From Burkholderia sp. Ax-1719 (GTDB taxonomy: Bacteria; Pseudomonadota; Gammaproteobacteria; Burkholderiales; Burkholderiaceae): 64,000 nucleotides of DNA. Location of the stretch: the NCBI RefSeq assembly GCF_011753055.1, contig NZ_VWWJ01000008.1, positions 62,001 through 126,000 on the forward strand, read 5' to 3'. Shown here in pieces: positions 16,965 through 25,954 of the stretch. The notes beneath the pieces were generated by a model. It was not told the DNA's origin and did no database searches. It saw nothing but the letters and a program-made list of their open reading frames with translations. How positions within the stretch are numbered: the first letter of the stretch is position 1; each line of letters starts with the position of its first letter. The translations under genes and the position numbers were made by a program.

Positions 16965-18800
16965 TCAGCCTCGTGCAGGCGACCCGATGCAGCGCGGCGC
17001 GGCGCGGCGCCCGGCACCGCGTTCAAGCTCGTCTTCAAGCGCGAACTCCGCCTGCAGCCAGTCAACGAGATCATGCATGACCGCCGCGCGGGCCTCGCGC
17101 GTGTATAGCGCGTGGTCGAGCTTCGGTATGACATTCACCTGAATGTTCGGCAAGGAGCGCAGCGCGCCCAGCGAAGCGCCGAGCTGCACGCGCGCTTCCT
17201 CCAGTCCACGATCCAGCTCGCCATAGACAAGACGCAGATGCGCGTTCCTTTTCTGGATCGAATGCAGCAAGGCGCGCGTTTCGGAGGAGGAGACCTGTCT
17301 ACCCCGCGTGCGCGCAAGCCAGTCCCGACCCGCGAAGGCAACGCGCCGCAGCGCGCGGCGCGCCTTGCTCGCGAACCAGCTGCGCACAAGTACGCGGCGC
17401 GTCATTTCGCGGGCCATGACGAGCGGACTGTTCGAGACCGAATCGATCGGCGCGCGCAACAGCTTTTCGCCGGTCAGCACGGCATGCCAGGATGCCTTCA
17501 TCGAGGCGAACCAGCTGGGCCGTGCTGGCTCGTCGGACGGATGCCAGACGAACTTCTGCAGGTTCACCGCATAACCGGCAGCGATATTCGGATGCGACGC
17601 ACAGGCTTGCACGCTCGCGAACGCACCGCCGCAGACGCCGAACGCCACGACCCGCGCATGGCCGCGTGCGGCCAGCCATTGCGCGCCCGCCCCTGCGTCT
17701 TCGCGCGAAGACTGCGCGTAGATTGAATCCAGCGTGATTTCATCGGAAAGCAACGTGGAATCGCCCTGGCCGCGCAAATCCATGCGCAGAGATGCAATGC
17801 CGAGCGCCGCGAGGCGGCGCGCAACCAGCACCAGGAAACGGCCATCGCCAATATGGTGCGACGCGCCCGTGCAGATCAGCAGCACGGCAGGCGCGCCCTG
17901 GCGCGGCGCATCGGGCTCGCAGGCAATGCCGAAGCACTGGCCAAACGTGACCGGCCGCTCGCTCGCACCGTGGGCCAGCGTCATGACGGGTTCCGGCAAC
18001 GCGGCAGACGGCGCTGCCCTCGTTGCAGGCGACGCACTCTGCGCGAGCCACTTGACTACCCGGCCGAACGCCACCGTCGGTTCCTCGCTCATCAGCGGCT
18101 CAAGGAAGAATCGATCGGATTCCTCAAAATCGCCACGCTCGACTTCGGCGCCCAGCGATTCGTAGTGCTGCGCCAGTTTGTCGATGAGATTCGTGCCGGT
18201 CGAGTCGAGCAACAGCACCCGGCGTGCCGGCGTGCGCGTGCCGCCCAACATGTCGATGGCGCCCACCTGGGCAATATCTACGCCGTGAATGCCAAAGCCG
18301 AAGGCCTCGGCGTACTGCTCGTCGTCGGCAATCGGGGCGGCGTTCGCGCCTGCCGGCGTACTCATCCACGCGGTGCGGTGCGCGCGCAATTCGCGCAGAT
18401 AACGGCGCCCCGTGACAGGCGGAGCAAGCAATACAATGCTATCGATATTTCCAAGGCGTTGTGCGGCAAGCGCAGCCAACGTAGCGCCGAAGCGCACGCC
18501 CACCAGCGCCACGCGCTCGACGCCCGTCCATGCGCGCAGGCGCGACACGGCCGCTTCGATGGCCGCCAGCCACGCGCCGAAACGGCCGGGATCTTCCTCG
18601 AATCCCGCCGCGTCGCCGGTGCCTGGATAATCGAAGCGCAGCGTGGGCAACCCTGCAGCTGCGAGGCGCGCGGCGAGCTTGCGCCAGCTTCGATGCGTGC
18701 AAAGCGCGTCATAGCCGAACGGATTGCAGAGCACGACCCCAGTGCTGGAATGTGCCGGATGCAGCCAGCCAAAACAGCCGTCAAAGACAACTGGTTTCAT
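16965..18800 (-). CDS. Double alpha/beta-hydrolase protein, exosortase-associated-hydrolase-like
   Basis: A 611-residue cytoplasmic protein made of two alpha/beta-hydrolase domains (about 1-255 and 275-600). The first has FDYPGTGDA and a nucleophile elbow, VGVRFGA, with arginine (Arg103) where serine is expected. The second has RMDLRGQGDS and the elbow FGVCGGA with cysteine (Cys390). The pair resembles hydrolases 2 (GLRLGA-type elbow) and 1 (GLCDA-type elbow) of exosortase-A/EPS loci, fused here in one chain. No exosortase is visible in the window. It is convergent with the GH2 gene across 165 bases, in which I see only a weak imperfect hairpin (about 16818-16850). A role in releasing thioester- or ester-linked intermediates is plausible but unproven. 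Confidence 0.8.
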   Translation of the reverse strand: MKPVVFDGCFGWLHPAHSSTGVVLCNPFGYDALCTHRSWRKLAARLAAAGLPTLRFDYPGTGDAAGFEEDPGRFGAWLAAIEAAVSRLRAWTGVERVALVGVRFGATLAALAAQRLGNIDSIVLLAPPVTGRRYLRELRAHRTAWMSTPAGANAAPIADDEQYAEAFGFGIHGVDIAQVGAIDMLGGTRTPARRVLLLDSTGTNLIDKLAQHYESLGAEVERGDFEESDRFFLEPLMSEEPTVAFGRVVKWLAQSASPATRAAPSAALPEPVMTLAHGASERPVTFGQCFGIACEPDAPRQGAPAVLLICTGASHHIGDGRFLVLVARRLAALGIASLRMDLRGQGDSTLLSDEITLDSIYAQSSREDAGAGAQWLAARGHARVVAFGVCGGAFASVQACASHPNIAAGYAVNLQKFVWHPSDEPARPSWFASMKASWHAVLTGEKLLRAPIDSVSNSPLVMAREMTRRVLVRSWFASKARRALRRVAFAGRDWLARTRGRQVSSSETRALLHSIQKRNAHLRLVYGELDRGLEEARVQLGASLGALRSLPNIQVNVIPKLDHALYTREARAAVMHDLVDWLQAEFALEDELERGAGRRAAPRCIGSPARG

Positions 18801-19082
18801 TGATTCGCCACCGTCTGAATTGTGACCCGATGCTCACCAAGGCCGTTGCCCGGCCGGGGAGACGCTCACCGACTTTTCGCACGCGCGCCCATTCCTTCCC
18901 GCTAGTAAGAGACGCGTTGTAAGTGAAATATAAGCTTCTGGGTTTTCTCGATCCGTGCGCCGTCGCACACACATCGGGTGTCACACGACGTCAGAATTAA
19001 CTGGCCAAAAAGGCAGAACTTTGCGACGTACCCACCTGCGATGGGCTCGACGCCAGCACACGTATAAAGCGAGGAGTCCGTT

Positions 19083-20498
19083 GTGAAGCATTCCGCCGTT
19101 CCCGCCGCATCCCTGCGCACGTTCATGTCGTTCTCACATGATCCGCACCGCGCCCGTGGATCACAGCAAACGGGCGCCACCCTGTCACGCAAACCGATCG
19201 GCTCGCGCGTGGCGAGCATGCTCGGCGCGGGCCTGCTCGCTCTGGCCTGGGCGATGGGCTCACAGGCAGGGGATGCCGTGCGGGCGATGCCCGTGAGCGC
19301 GTTCATCGACACGCTCGGCGTCAACACGCACATTAACTACACGGACGGCGCTTATGCGAATCTGCGCAACGTCGCCGACGATCTGACATGGCTCGGCATC
19401 CACCATGTGCGCGATGAAACGCCGGGCGGCACCGTACCGCTGTCAAGCTATGCCTTCCTCGCGCAGCGCGGCGCCAGATTCAACCTGTTTCTTCACTCGC
19501 CAATTCCAACTGCGGTCGAGCTGAGCGCGCAACTGAACACCGCCGTGCCCGGCAGCGTGGCGGCCATCGAAGGTTTGAACGAAGTCGATAACTTTCCGGT
19601 GCCTTATAAAGGCCTCACCGGCACGGCGGCCGGGCTCGCCGTGCAGCGGGAGATATACCGGCGCGTGCACAGCGAACCGCAGCTAGCGGGCGTCGCCGTC
19701 TATGACCTCACGGGCTTCGATCCCAAACCGGTCGACACGCGCGCCAATGCCGCCGACTACACCAATATGCATATCTATCCGCAGAACGGCGAGCAACCGT
19801 CTTACAACGCGAACGGCGACAAATTTATGCCGCCCGCCATCGAGCTCTTCAAGAAGTTTCAACGGCCGAATGTGATCACGGAATTCGGCTATTTCTCGCT
19901 GCCTCAGTCGGGCTGGCTGATGATTGGCGTCGACGAGCAGACCCAGGCGAAAGGCATACTCAACGGTTATATGGACGCGGCGGCGGCCGGAGTGGCGCGC
20001 ACCTACGCCTATGAATTGCTGGATCAGAAGCCCGATACGCAAGGCAAGGAAAACGAAATGCACTACGGCTTCTTTCGCAACGACAACAGTCCGAAGCCCG
20101 TGGCACACGCGGTCCGCAATCTCACGACGATCCTGAACGCCAGCGCACTACCTCGCGCAGGTGCCGACAAGCGCGGCGCGCCGCCGCCCGCTTATACGTT
20201 GTCAGGGCTGCCTGTATCGGGAAATAGCCTGCTGCTGCAGAAAGAGGATGGCCGTTTCGTGCTGGTACTCTGGGACGAAACGCAGATCTGGAACCGCGCG
20301 ACGGGCACGCCGATCACGAATCCGGCCGCCGACGTCGAACTCGACATCGGTGCGAACGCAAGCAGCGTGGTGATCTACGATCCGCTCGTTTCCGCCACCC
20401 CGCTGGCAAGCCATCGCAATGTGCGCAGGCTCAAGGTGGCGGTGCCCGATCATCCGCTCATGCTGGAGTTAACGTTCTCGGGCACGCAAGGCACCTGA
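19083..20498 (+). CDS. Secreted clan GH-A glycosidase, PslG-like
   Basis: A 471-residue exported protein. After an Arg-rich N-region a hydrophobic core (MLGAGLLALAWAMGSQAG) acts as signal peptide. A TIM barrel follows, with the clan GH-A pair Asn166-Glu167 (EGLNEVDN, acid/base) and Glu267 (VITEFGYFS, nucleophile). A beta-sandwich-like C-terminal part lies from about residue 375. Size, export and context resemble PslG, the periplasmic endoglycosidase of the Pseudomonas Psl locus, suggesting cleavage of the EPS made here. The start is GTG with GAGGAG 6-11 bases upstream. Upstream, 18801-19082 (282 bases) is a divergent promoter region without further genes. Confidence 0.78.
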   Translation: MKHSAVPAASLRTFMSFSHDPHRARGSQQTGATLSRKPIGSRVASMLGAGLLALAWAMGSQAGDAVRAMPVSAFIDTLGVNTHINYTDGAYANLRNVADDLTWLGIHHVRDETPGGTVPLSSYAFLAQRGARFNLFLHSPIPTAVELSAQLNTAVPGSVAAIEGLNEVDNFPVPYKGLTGTAAGLAVQREIYRRVHSEPQLAGVAVYDLTGFDPKPVDTRANAADYTNMHIYPQNGEQPSYNANGDKFMPPAIELFKKFQRPNVITEFGYFSLPQSGWLMIGVDEQTQAKGILNGYMDAAAAGVARTYAYELLDQKPDTQGKENEMHYGFFRNDNSPKPVAHAVRNLTTILNASALPRAGADKRGAPPPAYTLSGLPVSGNSLLLQKEDGRFVLVLWDETQIWNRATGTPITNPAADVELDIGANASSVVIYDPLVSATPLASHRNVRRLKVAVPDHPLMLELTFSGTQGT

Positions 20499-20515
20499 TC
20501 CGCGGCGACGTTGCG

Positions 20516-21547
20516 TCAGCGTTTGAGGCGCGCTCGCAGCGCGAAAAAAGGCCGATAGACGGTCGGGCACGCAGCATAGAGGAACATGCGGATCTTGAAG
20601 CCGAATTTGACGTTCGGAGTGCGCAGGAGCAACTGGAGTTTGGCGCCGATGCCCCGCAAAGCGAACACGTCACGTGCATAACGCTCACGCGCGAGCTTGG
20701 GCACGAGCAGCGTGCGCATTTCGTCGCCGACACCCGCGATCTGCGCGTCGCGCTGGAACTGCTCCGATTCGGCCAGTCCAAACGCCGTCGTGCGCTTGAC
20801 ACGCTCGACGAACTGCTCGACGGTGCGATAGCGTTTCTTGCCCGACAGACCGCCGCGCCGGTAGCGCACGAGCGGCTCGCGCAGGCTGTGCGCGCCGCCG
20901 GACATCACGGCGCGAAAGGTCATTATCTGGTCTTCCGCCATCGCGCCCGGCAACATCGGCCCGAAGCGCTCGAACAGCCGCCGCGACCACGCATGCGACG
21001 CGCCGACCACCCAGGGCTGCCCGCGCTTCCAATCGTCGAATCCTTTGTACTGGTCGAGCCCCGTGGGCGCGATGCGGGCGGCCTGCCCCGCGACACCCTC
21101 GAACTCCTCCAGGTCGGAAGCAATCAGGTCGATGCTGCGCCCATGCGCGTTCCAGCATTCGACCAGACGCGCGCAGCGCTCGGGCGCGGACACATCGTCG
21201 CCAGCCGTTACCACCAGCAATGCGCCCCTGCTCATCGCGGCCAGTTGCGAAAGATGCGCGCTGATGCCTGCGTTCTGCTCGTTGCGGTTCAGGACGACGC
21301 GATGCGGACCGCTATAGCCGCGCACGGCGGCTTCGATGACCGCCCACGTGTCATCGCTGGAGCAATCGTCCGAAATCAGGATTTCGAGCGGCGAGTAGGT
21401 CTGCGCAAGCGCGCCCGCGACGGCGTCGGCGATGACACTGGCCTGGTTGAACGCGATGAGCAGCATCGACACAAGTGGGCGCGAAGCGTCGTTCGCGGGC
21501 AGATCGGTGCGGTCGGCGTGTCCAGCGTGTCCGTATTCCTGGATCAT
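20516..21547 (-). CDS. GT2 family glycosyltransferase
   Basis: A 343-residue GT-A glycosyltransferase with VSMLLIAFNQASVIADAV, ILISDDCSSDDTW (the nucleotide-binding Asp cluster) and VTAGDDVSAPERC, which contains the metal-binding acidic motif. It is probably cytoplasmic or membrane-associated. The ATG at 21547 is chosen over a TTG two codons upstream; neither has a clear ribosome binding site. It is convergent with the PslG-like gene (17 bases apart). Its acceptor is unknown, but its position suggests the same surface polysaccharide. The 240 bases upstream (21548-21787) hold no convincing gene. Confidence 0.82.
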   Translation of the reverse strand: MIQEYGHAGHADRTDLPANDASRPLVSMLLIAFNQASVIADAVAGALAQTYSPLEILISDDCSSDDTWAVIEAAVRGYSGPHRVVLNRNEQNAGISAHLSQLAAMSRGALLVVTAGDDVSAPERCARLVECWNAHGRSIDLIASDLEEFEGVAGQAARIAPTGLDQYKGFDDWKRGQPWVVGASHAWSRRLFERFGPMLPGAMAEDQIMTFRAVMSGGAHSLREPLVRYRRGGLSGKKRYRTVEQFVERVKRTTAFGLAESEQFQRDAQIAGVGDEMRTLLVPKLARERYARDVFALRGIGAKLQLLLRTPNVKFGFKIRMFLYAACPTVYRPFFALRARLKR

Positions 21548-21787
21548 CGGCAATGAAGAGCCCTAATGCACGGGCGTATGAGTTGACGCAAGGGGTTCGC
21601 CCTTGACAGACCCGCGTCGGCATCGCCCCCGGGCCCATCAAATTGGGCGTGCCATCCTATCATGCACGGGCTAGGTTCCCGCAATGCGGAAAGCCACCGA
21701 AAGCCCGGGCCTTGGGTTTCGGCCTTACATCCGCGCGGGCGCGCGTCACGCCGAGGCAAGCCGCGTCGTCAGGTCATCCACGGGCAC

Positions 21788-22348
21788 TCAGCGATCGGCG
21801 GCGACCGACGCGTAGCGACCGCCAATGAACAGCAATGGCCGCCGCTCGTCCAGCGAAAACGCGAGGATTTCACCCACGAACAAGGTGTGATCGCCGCAAG
21901 GATGACGATCGACGGTTCGAAGTCCAAAGTGAGCGGTGGCATATTCAAGCAAGCCAACGTCATGCACGCCATCGAGCTGCGCAAAGCGCAGCTCCAGCGC
22001 ACTTTGCGGCTCACCCGCGAAGTGGCGGCTATGCGGTTCCTGCTCGGCGGAGAGCACGCTGACGCCAAAGCGCTCGGCGGCCATCAGTCGCTCATGCATG
22101 CGCGCCCGATGACCGACCGACACCACAATCAGCGGCGGCCTGAGCGAACCGGACATGAAGGCATTGGCGGTCATCGCGTGCAGGGTATCGCCGCTGCCGA
22201 CCGTAATCACCACGACGCCCGTCGCGAACCGGCCGAGCGCGCTGCGCAACTGCCGCTCGTCCAGGCGGGGATCGCTGGAATGCTTGAGCGGCGACGCCGT
22301 TCGATGCGAAAGCGTTTCGGCGGCGGCCGCAGGCACAGGTGCGTTCAT
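21788..22348 (-). CDS. Flavin reductase family protein (FMN-binding split barrel)
   Basis: A 186-residue flavin reductase-like protein. The core RQLRSALGRFATGVVVITV and HAMTANAFMSGSLRPPLIVV are the standard FMN-binding segments, and the family motif GDHTLFVGEIL occurs near the C-terminus. Such enzymes supply reduced flavin to two-component monooxygenases; no monooxygenase partner is in the window. The start at 22348 (MNAPVPAAAA) has AGGGAGA 7 bases upstream. The 46 extra codons of the longer frame overlap the upstream promoter region of the divergent transferase gene and were rejected. Confidence 0.88.
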   Translation of the reverse strand: MNAPVPAAAAETLSHRTASPLKHSSDPRLDERQLRSALGRFATGVVVITVGSGDTLHAMTANAFMSGSLRPPLIVVSVGHRARMHERLMAAERFGVSVLSAEQEPHSRHFAGEPQSALELRFAQLDGVHDVGLLEYATAHFGLRTVDRHPCGDHTLFVGEILAFSLDERRPLLFIGGRYASVAADR

Positions 22349-22499
22349 CGTCCAGTCTCCCTCTGCGTCAAAGCGTGCAGCTTGAGCGGTCATTTGAACA
22401 AAGTGCGCAGGCGCCATCTGTACGCCCCCGCGCACATGTCCGGCAAGTCGGGCGCGCGGGAGCGGCATCGCGAACTCGCATGGCACGCCCCGCCGCCTT

Positions 22500-22512
22500 T
22501 GTATAATCCCGC
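22500..22512 (+). promoter_or_regulatory. Candidate -10 region of the WecA-like gene
   Basis: TTGTATAATCCC contains a perfect TATAAT at 22502-22507, 36 bases before the ATG of the WecA/MraY-like transferase. No good -35 box is seen 16-18 bases upstream, so an activator or an unusual -35 would be needed. Confidence 0.4.
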
Positions 22513-22543
22513 ATTCCCCTTTTGCGCCCTGCGTTTACCTTTC

Positions 22544-23647
22544 ATGCTTAGTTTCGCACTCGGCTTCATCGTCTCACTGCTGGTCACGCTGCTGATCGTG
22601 CGTTATGCGCATCTGCATGAAAGGTTTTCCGTCGATTCGGATCTCGCTGGCGTGCAGAAATTCCATGCGCGCCCGGTGCCGCGCATCGGCGGAACCGGCA
22701 TCCTGGCCGGACTGATCGTCGCTGCGGCGCAACTGCACGGCGCGTACCCGGCGGTGTCGGGCGGCATTCTCGGCATCGTGGCGTGCGGGCTGCCCGCGTT
22801 TGCCTCCGGTCTCACCGAAGATCTGACCAAGAAAGTCTCGCCGCTCGCACGCCTGATCTGCACCATGGCCGCCGCGGCGCTCGCGTATTTCCTGCTGGGC
22901 ATCGCGGTCACGCGCATCAGCGTGCCGCCGCTCGATTTCCTGCTGTCCTACGCGGCGATTTCCTGCGTCATCACCGTGCTCGCGGTGGCGGCGCTCGCCA
23001 ATGCGATCAATATCATCGACGGCTTCAACGGCCTCGCATCGATGGTCGCGTTCATGATGTTCGCCTCGCTCGCCTACGTGGCCTTCCAGGTGCACGATCC
23101 GGTGGTGCTGTCGGCGTCGTTCATCATGATGGGCGCGGTGCTGGGCTTCTTCATGTGGAATTTCCCGGCGGGCCTGATCTTCCTTGGCGACGGCGGCGCG
23201 TACTTCATCGGCTTCATGCTGGCCGAACTGTCGATCCTGCTGGTGATGCGCAATCGCGATGTCTCGGCGTGGTATCCGGTGCTGCTGTTCATGTACCCGA
23301 TCTTCGAGACCTGTTTTTCGATCTACCGCAAGAAGTTCGTGCGCGGCATGTCGCCCGGCATTCCGGACGGCGTGCATCTGCACATGCTGGTCTACAAGCG
23401 GCTGATGCGCTGGGCCGTGGGCGCGCGCACCGCACGCGAACTCACGCGCCGCAATTCGCTGACTTCGCCGTATCTCTGGCTGCTATGCCTGATCGCCGTG
23501 ATTCCGGCCACGCTGTTCTGGCGCCACACGCTGCATCTGTTCTGTTTCGTGGTGGTGTTTGCGCTCACTTACGTGTGGCTTTATGTGAGCATCGTGCGGT
23601 TTCGCTCGCCCAAGTGGCTGGTGGTGCGCAAACATCGGCGAACCTGA
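22544..23647 (+). CDS. WecA/MraY-like polyprenyl-phosphate sugar-1-phosphate transferase
   Basis: A 367-residue polytopic membrane enzyme of the phosphoglycosyltransferase superfamily that includes WecA, WbpL and MraY. Motifs are FHARPVPRIGGTG, INIIDGFNGLASM, FLGDGGAYFIGF and the cytoplasmic loop PDGVHLHMLVYKRL, which replaces the HIHH motif of WecA. It should move a HexNAc-1-phosphate or related sugar to undecaprenyl phosphate, initiating O-antigen or another glycan. The longer frame extending to 21662 reads through the flavin reductase gene on the other strand and is rejected. The ATG at 22544 begins the first membrane helix. It is a second possible priming enzyme besides the WcaJ/WbaP-like one at 9168. 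Confidence 0.92.
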   Translation: MLSFALGFIVSLLVTLLIVRYAHLHERFSVDSDLAGVQKFHARPVPRIGGTGILAGLIVAAAQLHGAYPAVSGGILGIVACGLPAFASGLTEDLTKKVSPLARLICTMAAAALAYFLLGIAVTRISVPPLDFLLSYAAISCVITVLAVAALANAINIIDGFNGLASMVAFMMFASLAYVAFQVHDPVVLSASFIMMGAVLGFFMWNFPAGLIFLGDGGAYFIGFMLAELSILLVMRNRDVSAWYPVLLFMYPIFETCFSIYRKKFVRGMSPGIPDGVHLHMLVYKRLMRWAVGARTARELTRRNSLTSPYLWLLCLIAVIPATLFWRHTLHLFCFVVVFALTYVWLYVSIVRFRSPKWLVVRKHRRT

Positions 23648-23765
23648 ATCTCGCTGAAGCGCGCCAGAGCATGTGGCCCCGGTTCACGCGTACAATCGTC
23701 GCGATGACCGCGCGCGGTGCCGGGCATCAGGACTTGCTGGGGATTCCATCAAAAGGAGAGCCGAC

Positions 23766-23909
23766 ATGAGCCACATGAAGCGTTATCTTGCGTTTGCCCT
23801 TGCCCTTTTCGCCGTCACGCTCGCCGCATGCAACACGATTGCCGGCGCTGGCGAAGATATTTCGAAGGGCGGCAACGCCATCACCAATTCGGCGGACAAG
23901 GCGAAGTAA
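23766..23909 (+). CDS. Entericidin A/B-family small lipoprotein
   Basis: A 47-residue lipoprotein: signal peptide, lipobox TLAACNT with lipidated Cys near residue 22, then a short amphipathic tail, GAGEDISKGGNAI, as in entericidin A/B. Entericidins are small envelope lipoproteins first described as an antidote/toxin pair in E. coli. In Burkholderia they are common single genes of unclear role. AAAAGGAG lies 8 bases upstream of the ATG. A second in-frame ATG four codons in (MKRYL) would also give a normal signal peptide. Confidence 0.88.
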   Translation: MSHMKRYLAFALALFAVTLAACNTIAGAGEDISKGGNAITNSADKAK

Positions 23910-23941
23910 GCACTAACCTCCACGCTTCGCCTGACGCCACC

Positions 23942-23984
23942 AGGGCCGTTCCCGCTCGATTTCGGTCGATGCGCGAGCGGCCCT
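23942..23984 (+). terminator. Possible terminator after entericidin gene
   Basis: AGGGCCG (23942-23948) pairs with CGGCCCT (23978-23984), and an alternative inner stem CCGCTCG/CGAGCGG is possible. It sits 33 bases after the entericidin stop and is followed only by a weak T-containing stretch (TCTGCTTTCC). The rest of 23910-24169 shows no gene. Confidence 0.4.
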
Positions 23985-24169
23985 TCTGCTTTCCAGCCAC
24001 TTGCGCCCTCTTTTTCGCGGCCGTGCCGGGAATGCGCCTCGCGCATCCAGGCGCCGTCATCTCGCGCGAAAGCGCTACCCTTGATATTCGCGCCGCGCCG
24101 CGCGAGTCCATTCATCGCTTCGGCAACGTGTTGGGTTGTGGCGGCTGGAGCACTGGCAGGGAGGCAAGC

Positions 24170-24622
24170 ATGTCGAAGTCGATCTGGGTCGTCGTCGCCA
24201 ATCGCGTCACCGCGCGCATTTTCGCCACGGAGAATCCGCTGGGCGCCATCGAGGAAATCGAGACGCTGCTGCATCCGGAAAGCCGCGTGCCTGAGCAGAG
24301 CCTCGTGAGCGACCGCTCGGGCCGCACCGAGCGCTCCACGGCGGGCCGCCAGTCGAGCGATCCCGATACCGCCCATCACGAGCACGAATCGACGGTGTTC
24401 GCCGCGCAGGTCGCCACCACGCTGGCGAAGGCGCGCAACGACGGCCGCTACGGCACGCTCGTGCTGGCCGCGCCGCCGGCCTTTCTTGGCGTGCTGCGCA
24501 AGGCGCTCGACCCGCAGACGAAAAGCCTCGTCACGCTGGAACTGGACAAGGATCTCGCGCTGCTCGACGCACGCACGCTGCGCACACACTTTCCCGAGCG
24601 GCTGGTGCGTGCGCAGACCTGA
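24170..24622 (+). CDS. Host attachment family protein (PF10116-like)
   Basis: A 150-residue soluble protein. The pattern IWVVVANRVTARIFATEN, followed by a Glu/Ser/Arg-rich SDRSGRTERSTAGRQ and LVLAAPPAFLGVLRKAL, is that of the 'protein required for attachment to host cells' family. It has a Rossmann-like fold related to eRF1/archaeal Pelota domains. The biochemical function is unknown. A GCAGGGAGG ribosome binding site precedes the ATG. The longer frame (from 23717) runs through the entericidin gene and is rejected. Confidence 0.85.
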   Translation: MSKSIWVVVANRVTARIFATENPLGAIEEIETLLHPESRVPEQSLVSDRSGRTERSTAGRQSSDPDTAHHEHESTVFAAQVATTLAKARNDGRYGTLVLAAPPAFLGVLRKALDPQTKSLVTLELDKDLALLDARTLRTHFPERLVRAQT

Positions 24623-24643
24623 CGCAAGGATCCAGCCTGCCCA

Positions 24644-24820
24644 TCAACCCGCCAGATGTGTGATGCAGTTACGCACGAAGCCGATGGCATGCTCGCCCGC
24701 GAGCATGCCCAGCAGGCCGACCAGCGCGATGGTGGGCGGCGCGGGCGATTTGACGTCGAGCACGCTGTAAAGCAGGCCCGCGAGCGCGCCCACGGCGAAC
24801 GAAACCAGATAAGCCTTCAT
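24644..24820 (-). CDS. XapX domain small membrane protein
   Basis: A 58-residue protein, MKAYLVSFAVGALAGLLYSV at the start, followed by PAPPTIALVGLLGMLAGEHA. This is the XapX family pattern: a glycine-zipper-like helix, a short SPAPPTIALVG turn and a second helix. Function is unknown; members are small inner-membrane proteins often near redox or transport genes. GGGAG lies 8 bases before the ATG. The stop lies 21 bases from the host-attachment gene stop (convergent). Confidence 0.85.
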   Translation of the reverse strand: MKAYLVSFAVGALAGLLYSVLDVKSPAPPTIALVGLLGMLAGEHAIGFVRNCITHLAG

Positions 24821-24856
24821 GGCGAACTCCCGGGTTCGTGTGAATGCGCGCCGCGC

Positions 24857-25825
24857 TCAGGCGATGTCGATGACCACGCGCCCGCGCGTGCCCGCCGCCA
24901 CCGCCGCATAGGCGTCCTGGGCGTGTTCGAGCGCGAAGCGCTCGGCCACTACGGGTGCGGCGAACTTGCCCGCGTCGAAGGCCTCGGAAAGCGCCCGCAT
25001 GATCGGGGCGGCTTCGGCGACGCCCAGCTTCGCGCTGTCGGCGCCCAGCAGCTGCGTTTCGTTGTGATAGAAGTCGATCAGATCGAACTCCACGCGGCGC
25101 TTGCCGGTCGCGCTGATCTCGACCACACGGCCGCGGCGCTTGACGAGCGAGAGCGCCAGTTCGAAGGCCACGCCGCCCACTGCGTCGTAGACCACGTCCG
25201 CGCCCGCGCCGCCGGTCAGTTCGCGCACCTTCGCGGCAGTATCGGCGTCCATCGGCACGAAGCCATCGATCAGCTTTGCGGCCGGCGAATCCGCATCCGG
25301 CGCCTCACGCCCGACGCCGATCACGCGCGAGCCGCGCGCCTTGGCGATCTGCGTGACCGCTCCGCCCACGCCGCCCGATACGCCGATCACCGCGATCGTT
25401 TCGCCCGCGCTCAACTGCGCATAATCGACCGTGCCCAGCCAACCCACCACGAAATTCACGCCAATCGACGCGGCTTGCGCATGCGAGAGCGCCTTCGGCT
25501 TGCGTGCCAGCGCGGCGACCGGAATTTCGATGAATTCGGCGTGCGTGCCGTCGCGCGTGAAGCCGATGTCGCCGCCCGTGCCCCAGACTTCCGCGCCGAT
25601 CCACTCGTCCGGGCCTGAAACCACCACGCCGCTGAAGTCGCGGCCCGGCACGCGCGGCAGGACCGTGTGATCGAAGTGGCCCGAGACGTTTTTCACGTCG
25701 CTCGGATTCACCGAGGCGCTTTTCACCTGCACGAGTGCGTGGCCCACGGCGGGCGTGGGCGTCGGCAGATCGACGAGTTCGAGGACGTCAGGCTTGCCGA
25801 AGTTTTTGAACTGGATGGCTTTCAT
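24857..25825 (-). CDS. NADPH-dependent quinone-reductase-like oxidoreductase (MDR family)
   Basis: A 322-residue zinc-free medium-chain dehydrogenase/reductase. The N-terminal GroES-like domain has VKSASVNPSDVK and VPGRDFSGVV. The NADPH-binding domain has IAVIGVSGGVGGAVTQIAKA and GADVVYDAVGG. There are no structural-zinc cysteines. Typical activity is NADPH-dependent reduction of quinones or enones. The start at 25825 has GGAG 8 bases upstream. The longer frame would read through the MBL-fold gene in another frame and is rejected. An intrinsic terminator separates it from the MBL gene, so it is probably transcribed on its own. Confidence 0.9.
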   Translation of the reverse strand: MKAIQFKNFGKPDVLELVDLPTPTPAVGHALVQVKSASVNPSDVKNVSGHFDHTVLPRVPGRDFSGVVVSGPDEWIGAEVWGTGGDIGFTRDGTHAEFIEIPVAALARKPKALSHAQAASIGVNFVVGWLGTVDYAQLSAGETIAVIGVSGGVGGAVTQIAKARGSRVIGVGREAPDADSPAAKLIDGFVPMDADTAAKVRELTGGAGADVVYDAVGGVAFELALSLVKRRGRVVEISATGKRRVEFDLIDFYHNETQLLGADSAKLGVAEAAPIMRALSEAFDAGKFAAPVVAERFALEHAQDAYAAVAAGTRGRVVIDIA

Positions 25826-25954
25826 GATGGGCTCCGTGAGATCGGTTGCGGTGTCGGTTCCAATGTCGGTGACGACGTGAAGCCAGTCTAGATTGCCGGA
25901 ACGCAGTCGAGTGGACAGATGCTTTCGAATTTCGGACAAAGCCAAGGCGAAACG

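Noticed and set aside
21662..22543. N-terminal extension of the WecA-like gene by 294 codons
   Set aside because: This part is antisense to the flavin reductase gene. The membrane protein starts at 22544, after a TATAAT.
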